Program-made: the position numbers and the translations under genes
The notes under the pieces: model-generated
The model's database searches: none
Seen by the model: the letters and a program-made list of their open reading frames with translations, nothing else
Told to the model about the DNA's origin: nothing
Assembly: GCA_033763775.1 (NCBI GenBank)
Contig: JANRJW010000011.1
Coordinates: 1-55,868 of the forward strand
Length of the DNA: 55,868 bases
Reading direction: 5' to 3'
Origin: JAJTHB01 sp033763775
Lineage (GTDB): Bacteria; Pseudomonadota; Alphaproteobacteria; Rickettsiales; SXRF01
Shown here: one piece after another, positions 17,093 through 25,638 of the stretch
Layout of the letters: the number at the start of each line of letters is the position of its first letter
How positions within the stretch are numbered: the first letter of the stretch is position 1

Positions 17093-18373
17093 ATGAAACT
17101 TTCCGGGCTTCTTCTTCCTCTCATTAAAGAAAACCCCTCCGAGGCGCAGATCGCCTCCCACCGGCTGATGCTGCGTGCGGGGATGGTTCGCCAGCTTGCC
17201 GCCGGTATCTATAACTGGCTGCCGCTGGGGCTTCGTGTGCTTCGAAATATTGAGCAAATTGTGCGCGAGGAAATGGATAAATCCGGCGCGCAGGAGCTGC
17301 TGATGCCCACCTTGCAACCCACCGATCTGTGGAAAGAATCTGGCCGCTATGACGCGCTCGGTAAGGAAATGCTGCGCTTTCCCGACCGCGCGGAGCGCGA
17401 GCTGCTCTACAGCCCCACCTGCGAAGAAGTCATCACCGATATCGCCCGCCAGAACATTCGCAGCTATCGCGATGCGGGCAAAAACCTTTACCAGATTCAG
17501 TGGAAATTCCGCGATGAGATTCGTCCGCGTTTCGGCGTCATGCGCGGCCGCGAGTTCCTGATGAAAGATTCCTATTCTTTCGACATTGATTATGAGGGCG
17601 CCAAGCGTCACTACAACCTGATGTATGATACGTATCTGCGCATTTTCGCGCGCATGGGGCTGACAGCGGTGCCAGTGCGTGCGGATTCCGGGGCGATCGG
17701 CGGCGATCTGTCGCATGAGTTTCATGTCATCGCCGACACCGGCGAAAGCGCGCTTTATTACGATGCTGCTTTTGACGACATCCGCTCCGGTAAAGTGACC
17801 ATGACCACCGAAGAAATGCGCGCACTCTACGCCGCTGCTGATGAGCAGCACAAGCCCGCTGAGTGCCCCATCCCCAAAGAAAAACTACGCGAAGCGCGCG
17901 GCATAGAGGTGGGGCATATTTTCTATCTCGGTAAAAAATATTCCGAAGCGCTTGGCGCCAAAGTGGTGAATAAAGATGGGCAGGAAGTGGTGCTGGAAAT
18001 GGGCTGCTATGGCATTGGCGTGTCGCGCCTCGTGGGCGCGGTGATTGAGGCAGGTCACGATGAAAACGGCATTATCTGGCCAGAATCGGTCGCGCCTTAC
18101 AGGGTTGGTTTGATTAATCTGCGTGTGGGTGATAGCGCCTGCGACAACATCTGCGGCGAGATTTACAGCAAACTTGCCGGCGATGTGCTCTATGATGATA
18201 CCGACGCGCGCGCCGGCGAAAAATTCGCGCGCATGGATTTGATTGGCCTGCCGTGGCAAGTGGTGGTGGGACCCAAAGGCGCTGAAAAAAATGTGGTGGA
18301 ACTCAAAAACCGCAAAACCGGCGAAAAACAGGAACTATCCGTTGAAAGTGTGCTTTCGCAGCTAGTGAGGTAG
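17093..18373 (+). CDS. proS: prolyl-tRNA synthetase (short alphaproteobacterial form)
   Basis: Class II synthetase charging tRNA-Pro. Motif 2 is FRDEIRPRFGVMRGREFLMKD near residue 145 (core FRDEIRPRFG) and motif 3 is MGCYGIGVSRLVGA near residue 305; an anticodon-binding domain follows. At 426 residues it lacks the approximately 180-residue editing insertion found in E. coli ProS, the normal state for alphaproteobacteria and mitochondria. AGGGA precedes the ATG. It is followed directly by lolC. Confidence 0.96.
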   Translation: MKLSGLLLPLIKENPSEAQIASHRLMLRAGMVRQLAAGIYNWLPLGLRVLRNIEQIVREEMDKSGAQELLMPTLQPTDLWKESGRYDALGKEMLRFPDRAERELLYSPTCEEVITDIARQNIRSYRDAGKNLYQIQWKFRDEIRPRFGVMRGREFLMKDSYSFDIDYEGAKRHYNLMYDTYLRIFARMGLTAVPVRADSGAIGGDLSHEFHVIADTGESALYYDAAFDDIRSGKVTMTTEEMRALYAAADEQHKPAECPIPKEKLREARGIEVGHIFYLGKKYSEALGAKVVNKDGQEVVLEMGCYGIGVSRLVGAVIEAGHDENGIIWPESVAPYRVGLINLRVGDSACDNICGEIYSKLAGDVLYDDTDARAGEKFARMDLIGLPWQVVVGPKGAEKNVVELKNRKTGEKQELSVESVLSQLVR

Positions 18374-18376
18374 CGC

Positions 18377-19615
18377 GTGCTCTCGGCCTTCGAACGCAAA
18401 ATTGCTTTTCGCTATCTGCGTGCGCGCAGGCAGGAGAGCTTTATATCCATCATTGCGATGTTCTCGCTGGTGGGCATTGCGCTTGGTGTCGCCACGCTGA
18501 TTGTGGTGCTGTCGGTGATGAATGGCGTGCGGGGCGAGCTGATTAAATCCATCATCGGCCTCGAGGGGCATATCACCGTTTCTTCCCGCCAGGGTGCGAT
18601 CAGCGACTATGATGCGCTCGCGGCTAAGCTGCGCGAGGTGCCGGGTGTGGTGAGCGCGGTGCCAAAAATCGAAGGCCAGATCATGGCGTCGTATCGCGGT
18701 ATGTCGACCGGCGCGCTGGTCTCTGGCTACCGCTTGAATGATCTTCTGGAGCATACGTTCATCGGTCAGAAGCTGGTGGCGGGAGAGGCGGGGGGTGTGT
18801 TGATTGGTAGCCGCATGGCCGAGCGCATGGGGCTTTCTATCGGTGATGAGATTCTGCTTATTTCACCCGAAGGCAGGCAAACGGTGGTGGGCATGGTGCC
18901 GCGCGTTAAATCATACCCGGTGGGGGGTATCTTTACCATTGGCATGTTTGCTTATGATAACAGCCTGATTGTGCTGCCCTTTGACGAAGCGCAGCTTTAT
19001 TTCAAGCTGAAAGGTGAGCAGCAGGACAGCGCCAGCCAGATTGAAATCATCACGAACAACCCTGAGGCCGCGCCGCTCCTTGCGCGCCAGATACGCGCCG
19101 AGCTTGGCGATGGCTTTCGTTTGCATGACTGGAAAAATTCTAACAGCCATATTTTTCAGGCAGTCATCGTGCAGCGTAATGTCATGTTTTTGATACTCAT
19201 GCTGATCATACTGGTTGCCAGCTTCAACATCATCTCCAGTCTGATCATGCTGGTGCGCGAAAAGGGGCGCGATATCGCTATCCTGCGCACGATGGGCGCA
19301 CCGCGCCGCTCGATCATGAAGATTTTTATCGCCTGCGGCGCCAGTGTGGGTGTGGCGGGCACTTTAATTGGCGTGGCGCTAGGGCTGCTCATTGCCTTTA
19401 ACACGGAGAATATTCAGCGCTCGCTGGAATCGATGATGGGGCACAAGCTGCTCGCCGACGAGCTGTATTTTCTTTCGCACCTGCCGTCCAAGGTTGATGG
19501 TAGCGAGGTGATGATGGTGGTAGCAATTGCACTTTTGCTCTCGCTCATTGCGACCATTTATCCGGCGCGCCGTGCAGCAACGATGAGCCCGGTAGAGGGG
19601 CTGCGCTATGAGTGA
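18377..19615 (+). CDS. lolC: lipoprotein-releasing system permease LolC/E
   Basis: Inner-membrane component of the Lol ABC transporter that extracts outer-membrane lipoproteins and hands them to LolA. The N-terminal helix is at about residues 20-48 (preceded by FERKIAFRYLRARR), followed by a large periplasmic MacB-type domain and a C-terminal FtsX domain with three helices (about 265-400). 412 residues. It starts with GTG at 18377, 3 bases after proS; no ATG fits. With only one permease gene here, the transporter may be a homodimer (LolF type), or a second gene lies elsewhere. Confidence 0.93.
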   Translation: MLSAFERKIAFRYLRARRQESFISIIAMFSLVGIALGVATLIVVLSVMNGVRGELIKSIIGLEGHITVSSRQGAISDYDALAAKLREVPGVVSAVPKIEGQIMASYRGMSTGALVSGYRLNDLLEHTFIGQKLVAGEAGGVLIGSRMAERMGLSIGDEILLISPEGRQTVVGMVPRVKSYPVGGIFTIGMFAYDNSLIVLPFDEAQLYFKLKGEQQDSASQIEIITNNPEAAPLLARQIRAELGDGFRLHDWKNSNSHIFQAVIVQRNVMFLILMLIILVASFNIISSLIMLVREKGRDIAILRTMGAPRRSIMKIFIACGASVGVAGTLIGVALGLLIAFNTENIQRSLESMMGHKLLADELYFLSHLPSKVDGSEVMMVVAIALLLSLIATIYPARRAATMSPVEGLRYE

Positions 19616-20279
19616 AGTGCTTAAATTAAAACACATCACCCGCACCTACCATCAGGCGGATAAAACATTAGAAGTGCTGCGCGGCGTGAATCTCGAGCTG
19701 AAGGCAGGCGAGGTGGTGGCGCTGGTCGGCCCCAGCGGCAGTGGTAAAAGCACATTGCTGCAAATCGCTGGTTTGCTTGATAATCCCACCTCCGGGCAGG
19801 TGATGCTGGCGGGGCTTGATATGAGTAAAGCCAGCGATGGCGAGCGTACGGCCGCACGCCTCAAGCATATCGGCTTTGTGTATCAATTTCATCATTTGCT
19901 GCCGGAATTTTCTGCGCTTGAAAACATCACCCTGCCGCAGATGATGCAGGGAGTGCGGGAAAGTGAGGCAAACCAGCAAAGCGAGATGTTGCTGGCGACG
20001 CTGGGTCTTTCCCAGCGCGCATCCCACCGCCCGGCTAAACTTTCCGGCGGCGAACAGCAGCGTGTGGCGATTGCCCGCGCATTGGCAGGGCAGCCGGCTC
20101 TTTTGCTAGCCGATGAACCCACCGGCAATCTCGACCAGCATACGGCCGAGGAGGTGTTTTCACTGCTGATGAAGCTGGCGCACGAGCGAAAACTTGCGGC
20201 GCTGATTGCCACGCATAATCTGGATCTTGCCCGGCGCATGGATCGCATGGTGCGGCTCGAAGACGGTGTGCTGAAATGA
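19608..20279 (+). CDS. lolD: lipoprotein-releasing ABC transporter ATPase LolD
   Basis: Cytoplasmic ATPase that powers lipoprotein release with LolC. Walker A GPSGSGKST is at residues 41-49, the ABC signature LSGGEQQRV at about 145, and Walker B LLLADEPTGNLD just after. 223 residues, standard. It overlaps lolC by 8 bases and dnaE by 4, so the three genes are translationally coupled. Confidence 0.95.
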   Translation: MSEVLKLKHITRTYHQADKTLEVLRGVNLELKAGEVVALVGPSGSGKSTLLQIAGLLDNPTSGQVMLAGLDMSKASDGERTAARLKHIGFVYQFHHLLPEFSALENITLPQMMQGVRESEANQQSEMLLATLGLSQRASHRPAKLSGGEQQRVAIARALAGQPALLLADEPTGNLDQHTAEEVFSLLMKLAHERKLAALIATHNLDLARRMDRMVRLEDGVLK

Positions 20280-23200
20280 CGGCGCCCGCCTTCATTCACC
20301 TGCGCGTACACAGCGCCTATTCGCTGCTTGAAGGCGCGATTCACATCAAAGAGCTGGTGAAATGGGCGAAAGCAGAGGCCATGCCCGCAGTTGCCATCAG
20401 TGATCACGGCAACCTGTTCGGTTCGCTTGAATTCTCACTCGCGGCGATGGATGCCGGCATCCAGCCGATTATGGCGACGATACTTTATCTCGAACCGCAT
20501 CAGGAAGGGCGCGCGGGGCACCACGCAAAGCCCGACCAGCTTCTTGCCATTGCTAAAAACGAGGCGGGCTGGAAAAATCTGATCGCGCTTTCCAGCCTTT
20601 CTTACATGGAGCCAGCAGGCGGGCACGCACCGCTGCTTTCCATGGCACAGCTGGCGGTGCATACTGAGGGGCTGATCATACTCACCGGGGGTATCTACGG
20701 CGCTGTGGGCAAAAGTCTGCTCGCCGGCCGCGATGCACAGGCCGAGGCGCAGCTAACCGAGCTTGCTTCTCTTTTTCCCGGCCATCTCTATATCGAACTG
20801 ATGCGCCACGGCATGGCCGAGGAGCGCCAGATCGAAAGCCGCCTACTAGAGCTTGCTTACCAGCATCACCTGCCGATTGTTGCAACAAACGATGCCTATT
20901 TCATGCGCGAAGAGCAGTTTGAGGCGCATGATGCATTTCTATGCATTGCCGATGGCAGCTATGTCAGCGAGGATAACCGCCGCCGCCTCACCCCCCAGCA
21001 TCGCCTGAAAACACCCGGCGAGATGGTGCAGCTTTTTGCTGATGTGCCGGAGGCACTCGCAAGCAGCGTGCAGATTGCGCGGCGCTGCTCATTTGTGGCG
21101 ACCAGCCGCGCGCCGATGCTGCCCAGTTTCACCCGCGAGGGCATGAGCGAAGCCGACTTGCTGCGCCAGGAAGCGCGCCGAGGCCTTGCTGAACGCATCC
21201 AGCAGCATGCCATCACCCATACCGCGCCCTATCAGGAGCGGCTGGAATTTGAGATCGAAACCATCATCAAGATGAAGTTTCCCGGTTACTTCCTCATCGT
21301 TTCGGACTTTATCAAGTGGAGTAAGCAGCAGGGCATTCCGGTGGGGCCCGGCCGCGGCTCCGGCGCGGGTTCGCTGGTGGCATGGGCGCTGTCCATCACC
21401 GATCTTGATCCGCTGCGCTACGGCCTGCTGTTTGAGCGTTTCCTGAATCCGCAGCGTGTGTCGATGCCTGATTTTGACGTCGATTTCTGTCAGGATCGCC
21501 GCGAAGAGGTCATCCATTACGTGCAGCAGAAATATGGCCGTGACCGCGTGGCGCAGATTATCACCTTTGGAAAGCTGCAGGCACGCGCGGTGCTTCGCGA
21601 TGTCGGCCGTGTGCTGCAGATGCCGTATCCGCAGGTGGATCGTATCTGCAAGCTGGTGCCGGCAAACCCGGCTAACCCGGTGACACTCGCTGAAGCGATT
21701 GAAATCGAACCAGCGCTTAAAGCCAATATCGAACAGGACGAAACGGTGGCGAGGCTCGTGGATATCAGCCTGAAACTTGAAGGGCTGAACCGCCACGCCT
21801 CGACCCATGCGGCAGGGGTGGTGATTGCCGACCGGCCACTGTCTGAACTGGTGCCCATGTATCGCGACCCGAAATCCGATATGCCGGTGGTGCAATATTC
21901 AATGAAATATGCCGAAAGCGCCGGGCTGGTGAAGTTTGACTTTCTTGGGCTGAAAACGCTGAGCGTGCTGGTATCTGCGGTGAAGATGATCGCAGCTAAA
22001 GGTGTTGCTATTGACCTGCTGAAATTACCAGAAGGTGACGTTAAAACTTATGCGCTGCTAGGCAAGGGCGATGCGGTGGGCGTGTTCCAGATGGAAAGCG
22101 CAGGCATGCGCGACACGCTGAAAAAGCTAAAACCCGACTGCCTGGAAGATTTGATTGCGCTGGTTTCGCTCTATCGCCCGGGGCCAATGGACAATATCCC
22201 GACTTACATAGCGCGCAAGCATGGCCATGAAAAACCGGAATATCTTCATCCGCTGCTGGAGCAGGTGCTGAAAGAAACGTTTGGCGTGATTATTTATCAG
22301 GAGCAGGTGATGCAGATTGCGCAGCTGCTGGCCGGTTACAGCCTTGGTGAGGCAGACCTGCTGCGCCGTGCGATGGGTAAGAAAATCAAAGCCGAGATGG
22401 AAGCGCAGCGCGATATTTTTGTCAGCCGCGCAGTAGAACGCGGCATTCAGAAGGCGCAGGCCAAAAGCATTTTTGATTTGATTGCGAAATTTGCTGAATA
22501 TGGCTTCAACAAATCCCACGCAGCGGCCTATGCGGTGATTGCCTACCAGACGGCCTACCTGAAAGCGAATCATCCGGTGGAATTCTACGCCGCCACCATG
22601 AACTACGACATGCACAACACGGACAAGCTCGGTGTTTTCCGCGAGGATGCTGCACATGCCGGCATTCGTCTGCTGCCGCCGGATATTAACCGCTCACAGG
22701 TGCTGTTTTCGGTAGAAGAGGGCGCCATACGCTATGCGCTGGCGGCGGTGCGCAATGTCGGCCCGCAGGCGATGGAGCTGATTGTGCGCGAACGAGATAC
22801 CCATGGGGGGTATCAGGATATGTATGACGTGATGTCGCGAATTCCCACGGAAGCGATGAATAAGCGCGCTCTTGAGTTTCTCATTAAAGCGGGCGCGTTT
22901 GATTCTATTCATGCTAATCGCCGCCAGCTTTATGAAGGGCTGGATATGCTTGTTGCCTATGGTACAAGCCTGCAGCAAGAGCGCGATAGCTCGCAGGTGA
23001 GCCTGTTTGGCAGTGCAGCAGGGATGGCCGCGCCCAAGCCCAAATTACCACCGGTTGCTGACTGGTCGGATCTCGAGCGCTTGGAGCATGAATTTTCCGC
23101 CATTGGCTTTTACCTCTCCTCTCACCCGCTTTCCGGCTATAGCGCTGCGCTGAAGCGTGCCGGTGTTCTTAGCAGCGCGGATTTCAGACTACGGCTTGAT

Positions 23201-23713
23201 GGCGCGTATAAATCGGTTCGTGTGGCGGGGATTGTGACGGGGCGCAAGTTTAAGGTCTCGGATAAGGGTAGGTTTGCTTTCATCCAGCTATCAGATACGA
23301 CCGGTGTGTATGAAGTATCAGTGTTTAACGAACAGCTGCTCAGCGAGCAGCGCGACCTGTTGGAAAATGGCAAAATTCTCTGTATCCAGGCTGACGGCAA
23401 AGCCGATGAATCCGATGTGCGATTAATCGCACAGAAAATCGAACTGCTCGATGAGCTGCTCATCCGCCAGCAGCAATCGCAGCATTATCGCTCGCAGCTG
23501 GCTATCGCCGTCAGCGATATGCAGGCGCTGGCCGCCATCCGCGAACTGCTTGGTGAGCCGCAGCAAGCCGGCGTTACCATCCGCCTGCTCGCCAATCTGC
23601 CGCAGGGGCGTGCGGAGATTGATCTGCCGGGCAAATATAATCTCACCCCCGCCAGCCTAGGTAAGCTCAGGCACATCCAAGGGGTTGTATCAGCTGAAGA
23701 AATAGCGGCATAA
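20276..23713 (+). CDS. dnaE: DNA polymerase III subunit alpha
   Basis: Replicative polymerase catalytic subunit. It has an N-terminal PHP domain (HLRVHSAYSLLEGAI and ISDHGNL), then the C-family polymerase core with GPGRGSGAGSLVAWAL and the catalytic aspartates in PDFDVDF near residue 400. Fingers and helix-hairpin-helix regions follow (YGFNKSHAAAYAVIAYQTAY), and an OB-fold near residue 990. 1145 residues, full length. It overlaps lolD by ATGA, a common alphaproteobacterial order. Confidence 0.97.
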   Translation: MTAPAFIHLRVHSAYSLLEGAIHIKELVKWAKAEAMPAVAISDHGNLFGSLEFSLAAMDAGIQPIMATILYLEPHQEGRAGHHAKPDQLLAIAKNEAGWKNLIALSSLSYMEPAGGHAPLLSMAQLAVHTEGLIILTGGIYGAVGKSLLAGRDAQAEAQLTELASLFPGHLYIELMRHGMAEERQIESRLLELAYQHHLPIVATNDAYFMREEQFEAHDAFLCIADGSYVSEDNRRRLTPQHRLKTPGEMVQLFADVPEALASSVQIARRCSFVATSRAPMLPSFTREGMSEADLLRQEARRGLAERIQQHAITHTAPYQERLEFEIETIIKMKFPGYFLIVSDFIKWSKQQGIPVGPGRGSGAGSLVAWALSITDLDPLRYGLLFERFLNPQRVSMPDFDVDFCQDRREEVIHYVQQKYGRDRVAQIITFGKLQARAVLRDVGRVLQMPYPQVDRICKLVPANPANPVTLAEAIEIEPALKANIEQDETVARLVDISLKLEGLNRHASTHAAGVVIADRPLSELVPMYRDPKSDMPVVQYSMKYAESAGLVKFDFLGLKTLSVLVSAVKMIAAKGVAIDLLKLPEGDVKTYALLGKGDAVGVFQMESAGMRDTLKKLKPDCLEDLIALVSLYRPGPMDNIPTYIARKHGHEKPEYLHPLLEQVLKETFGVIIYQEQVMQIAQLLAGYSLGEADLLRRAMGKKIKAEMEAQRDIFVSRAVERGIQKAQAKSIFDLIAKFAEYGFNKSHAAAYAVIAYQTAYLKANHPVEFYAATMNYDMHNTDKLGVFREDAAHAGIRLLPPDINRSQVLFSVEEGAIRYALAAVRNVGPQAMELIVRERDTHGGYQDMYDVMSRIPTEAMNKRALEFLIKAGAFDSIHANRRQLYEGLDMLVAYGTSLQQERDSSQVSLFGSAAGMAAPKPKLPPVADWSDLERLEHEFSAIGFYLSSHPLSGYSAALKRAGVLSSADFRLRLDGAYKSVRVAGIVTGRKFKVSDKGRFAFIQLSDTTGVYEVSVFNEQLLSEQRDLLENGKILCIQADGKADESDVRLIAQKIELLDELLIRQQQSQHYRSQLAIAVSDMQALAAIRELLGEPQQAGVTIRLLANLPQGRAEIDLPGKYNLTPASLGKLRHIQGVVSAEEIAA

Positions 23714-23793
23714 GAGGCGGCTGTTCTTAACGTTTTATTTGCATTTCCCTGCTAAAAACAAGCAGCTAGCAGAATTAAAATAGGTGATATTGC

Positions 23794-24660
23794 ATGCTGC
23801 CCATTATCGGCATTGTTGTTACGTTTGTTTGCGTTTTTGGTGTGTATATCGCATCAGGCGGCAAGATTGAGATTATCCTGAAGGCACTTCCTGTTGAGAT
23901 GGGCATGATCGGCGGCGCTGCGATTGGTGCGTTTCTGGTGGGCAATAAAAGCAATGTCGCCAAGCGCGTTCCCGGTGAGATTGCAAAGGCTTTCAAAGGC
24001 GGCAAATGGAAGAAGCAGGACTATAAAGATCTGCTCTGCCTGCTTTTTGCGCTGTGTAAGCTGATGAAATCCAAGGGTCTGATTGCGCTTGAGCAGCATA
24101 TTGAGAAGCCAGAAGAAAGCAGTATTTTTTCCCAGTACCCAAAGATTCTCAAAGATCATTTCGCGACCGACCTGATCTGCGACACGCTTCGAAGCCTTAC
24201 GATGGGGCTGGAAAATCCCATGCAGGTCGAAGATCTGATTGATCGCCAGCTGGAAAAACATCATCACGAGGCCTTAGCGCCCGGACACTCCTTGCAGAAC
24301 ATGGCGGATGCGCTGCCTGCGATTGGTATCGTGGCGGCGGTGCTGGGGGTGGTAAAAACCATGGCGAGTATCACTGAGCCGCCGGAAATTCTTGGCAAAA
24401 TGATTGGTGGTGCGCTGGTGGGCACATTCCTTGGTGTATTCCTTGCATACTGCCTTGTCGGCCCGCTGGCGGTCAAAAATCAGGCGATTCATAACGAAGA
24501 CCACCAGTTTTACCTGATTATCCGTGATGTACTGGTGGCGCATCTTAAAGGGATGGCGCCGCAGGTTTCTGTGGAGCTTGGTCGCGGCCAGGTGCCGACG
24601 CACTATCAGCCCACATTCGGTGAAATTGAAGAAGCGACCGGCAATATCAAAGTAGAATAA
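23794..24660 (+). CDS. motA: flagellar motor stator protein MotA
   Basis: Stator subunit that, with MotB, conducts ions to turn the flagellum. It has two N-terminal helices (MLPIIGIVVTFVCVFGVYIASGG and the EMGMIGGAAIGAFL segment, cited by their cores), a cytoplasmic domain, and two C-terminal helices (LPAIGIVAAVLGVVKTM; MIGGALVGTFLGVFLAYCLVGP cited as family hallmark). 288 residues, typical. No motB follows, so its partner is encoded elsewhere. It is preceded by an 80-base gap after dnaE and followed by a clear terminator, so it is probably a single-gene unit. Confidence 0.93.
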   Translation: MLPIIGIVVTFVCVFGVYIASGGKIEIILKALPVEMGMIGGAAIGAFLVGNKSNVAKRVPGEIAKAFKGGKWKKQDYKDLLCLLFALCKLMKSKGLIALEQHIEKPEESSIFSQYPKILKDHFATDLICDTLRSLTMGLENPMQVEDLIDRQLEKHHHEALAPGHSLQNMADALPAIGIVAAVLGVVKTMASITEPPEILGKMIGGALVGTFLGVFLAYCLVGPLAVKNQAIHNEDHQFYLIIRDVLVAHLKGMAPQVSVELGRGQVPTHYQPTFGEIEEATGNIKVE

Positions 24661-24687
24661 AAAAAGCCGGGCGTGCCCGGCTTTTCT
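24661..24687. terminator. bidirectional intrinsic terminator after motA
   Basis: Perfect stem AAAAGCCGGGC (24662-24672) and GCCCGGCTTTT (24675-24685) with a 2-base gap in the middle, followed by T-rich sequence. A-rich on the other flank, so it can also end the minus-strand gene that stops at 24708. Confidence 0.88.
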
Positions 24688-24707
24688 CCTGTAGCAATTC
24701 TGCCGGA

Positions 24708-25130
24708 TTAGTGACCGGCATGTCCCATGCCGTGCTCTTTGCGAATTTCATCGCGCAGGGCTTTGCGTTCCTCGCGGTGCTTCATGGCAAGATCGCGCTG
24801 TTCGGGTGTCATGTTATCAAGTTTTTCCTTGGCTTTTAGCTGGCGTTCGTGATTGCGATGGCGGCGCACTTCTTTCGCTTTGGCTTTTTCTTCAGGGCTC
24901 ATGCCATCCCATTTTTCTTTCATCGCTTCGTGGCGTTCGGCGCGTTTTTCCATCCGCTTCTGAGTGGCAGCTTTTTTCTCTTCACTACTCATGGCTTCCC
25001 AGCGCTGCTGGCGTTCGTCGATGGTAGTCGCTTTGTCTTTTGTCTCTTCCTTAGCGATAGCAGGAGACGGCAAAGCCGCGGGAGCAAGGATTGTAGCAAG
25101 CAGCAGCGCTGCAGCAGTATGTTTACGCAT
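24708..25130 (-). CDS. secreted charged-helix protein (DUF3106-like)
   Basis: A 140-residue protein with a clear Sec signal peptide (MRKHTAAALLLATILAPAAL, cleavage likely after PAIA at about residue 26). The rest is highly charged and helical, with three related units: RWEAMSSEEKKA, KWDGMSPEEKAKA and KLDNMTPEQRDLA. This [WL]xxM[ST]xE[EQ][KR] pattern is that of DUF3106-type periplasmic proteins. The tail ends in a small histidine cluster (HGMGHAGH) that could bind metal. A strong GGAGG precedes the ATG, and a possible promoter lies at 25162-25189. Function unknown; a periplasmic chaperone or stress role is only a guess. Confidence 0.8.
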   Translation of the reverse strand: MRKHTAAALLLATILAPAALPSPAIAKEETKDKATTIDERQQRWEAMSSEEKKAATQKRMEKRAERHEAMKEKWDGMSPEEKAKAKEVRRHRNHERQLKAKEKLDNMTPEQRDLAMKHREERKALRDEIRKEHGMGHAGH

Positions 25131-25161
25131 ATAGCCTCCAGAATGGTTACATTGAACTGGT

Positions 25162-25189
25162 GCTATAGTAGGCTTGATTAAGTTAACAA
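25162..25189 (-). promoter_or_regulatory. possible promoter of the DUF3106-like gene
   Basis: On the minus strand TTGTTA (25189-25184) and TATAGC (25167-25162) are 16 bases apart, and transcription would begin about 25 bases upstream of the start codon at 25130. The fit to sigma-70 boxes is 4/6 in each half, so this is tentative. Confidence 0.35.
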
Positions 25190-25231
25190 GCCAGTGACAA
25201 ATAATTCATCTTTGTAGTCAGACGGTGCTGA

Positions 25232-25426
25232 CTAAAAATCAGTCGTGCTGAAAATGCTGCGTGTGTAGGGTTTGAAATGCATCGTGCTGGAGGCTTCAAA
25301 GGCATCCGCCACAGTAAGAGACGATGCTGAAGCGCCGCTGACATTGGGGGAGCAGGCGCTGGTGCCAAGAAGAAGCAGCATTGCTGCGAGACTAGCGAAG
25401 CTGAGCTTGGGTGCAGATGTTGTCAT
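25232..25426 (-). CDS. small predicted lipoprotein (64 aa)
   Basis: A 64-residue protein with a basic/polar N-terminus, a hydrophobic stretch and a probable lipobox cysteine near residue 25 (MLLLLGTSAC), after which about 40 residues would be exposed in the periplasm. The start is supported by a very good ribosome-binding site (AGGAGA about 7 bases before the ATG). The palindrome at 25441-25457 lies directly upstream of that site. No family recognised. The reading frame is short, so it could still be spurious, but signal peptide plus ribosome-binding site argue for a real gene. Confidence 0.6.
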   Translation of the reverse strand: MTTSAPKLSFASLAAMLLLLGTSACSPNVSGASASSLTVADAFEASSTMHFKPYTRSIFSTTDF

Positions 25427-25440
25427 AAGGTTTCTCCTAT

Positions 25441-25457
25441 ATACCCGCCCGGGGTAT
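25441..25457. promoter_or_regulatory. 17-bp palindrome upstream of the small lipoprotein gene
   Basis: ATACCCGCCCGGGGTAT: arms ATACCC and GGGTAT around a 5-base centre. It lies 15 bases upstream of the start of the 64-residue lipoprotein gene and almost matches the palindrome at 25620-25636. The G/C-run-plus-TA pattern resembles operators of the CsoR/CstR repressor family. That link is by resemblance only. Confidence 0.5.
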
Positions 25458-25619
25458 GTGGTTGTCTTGCAGCCACGGGCAGGTCTTGGTGGGTTAACTA
25501 GCAGTAGAAATACAGCTTATGGATTGCAAATTATGCTCTGCAGCCATGCAAATTAAACATGGCTTATTTTCTGGCCATGGTATCTTTTAAAAGCTAGAAT
25601 TTGTTGTTGAGACTCTATA
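25458..25619. other. non-coding stretch between two palindromes
   Basis: 162 AT-rich bases bounded by the two 17-bp palindromes and, with flanks, separating the small lipoprotein gene from pabB. I find no credible coding frame. It contains an internal inverted repeat around CATGGCTTATTTTCTGGCCATG (arms CATGG-C and G-CCATG, about 25559-25580). It presumably holds the promoter of the lipoprotein gene. Confidence 0.45.
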
Positions 25620-25636
25620 ATACCCCGTGGGGGTAT
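25620..25636. promoter_or_regulatory. 17-bp palindrome downstream of pabB
   Basis: ATACCCCGTGGGGGTAT: perfect 7-base arms (ATACCCC / GGGGTAT) around GTG. It begins 3 bases beyond the pabB stop codon and could serve as a hairpin there, but no T-run follows. Its near identity in length and arms to 25441-25457 suggests that both bind the same regulator. Confidence 0.5.
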
Positions 25637-25638
25637 TG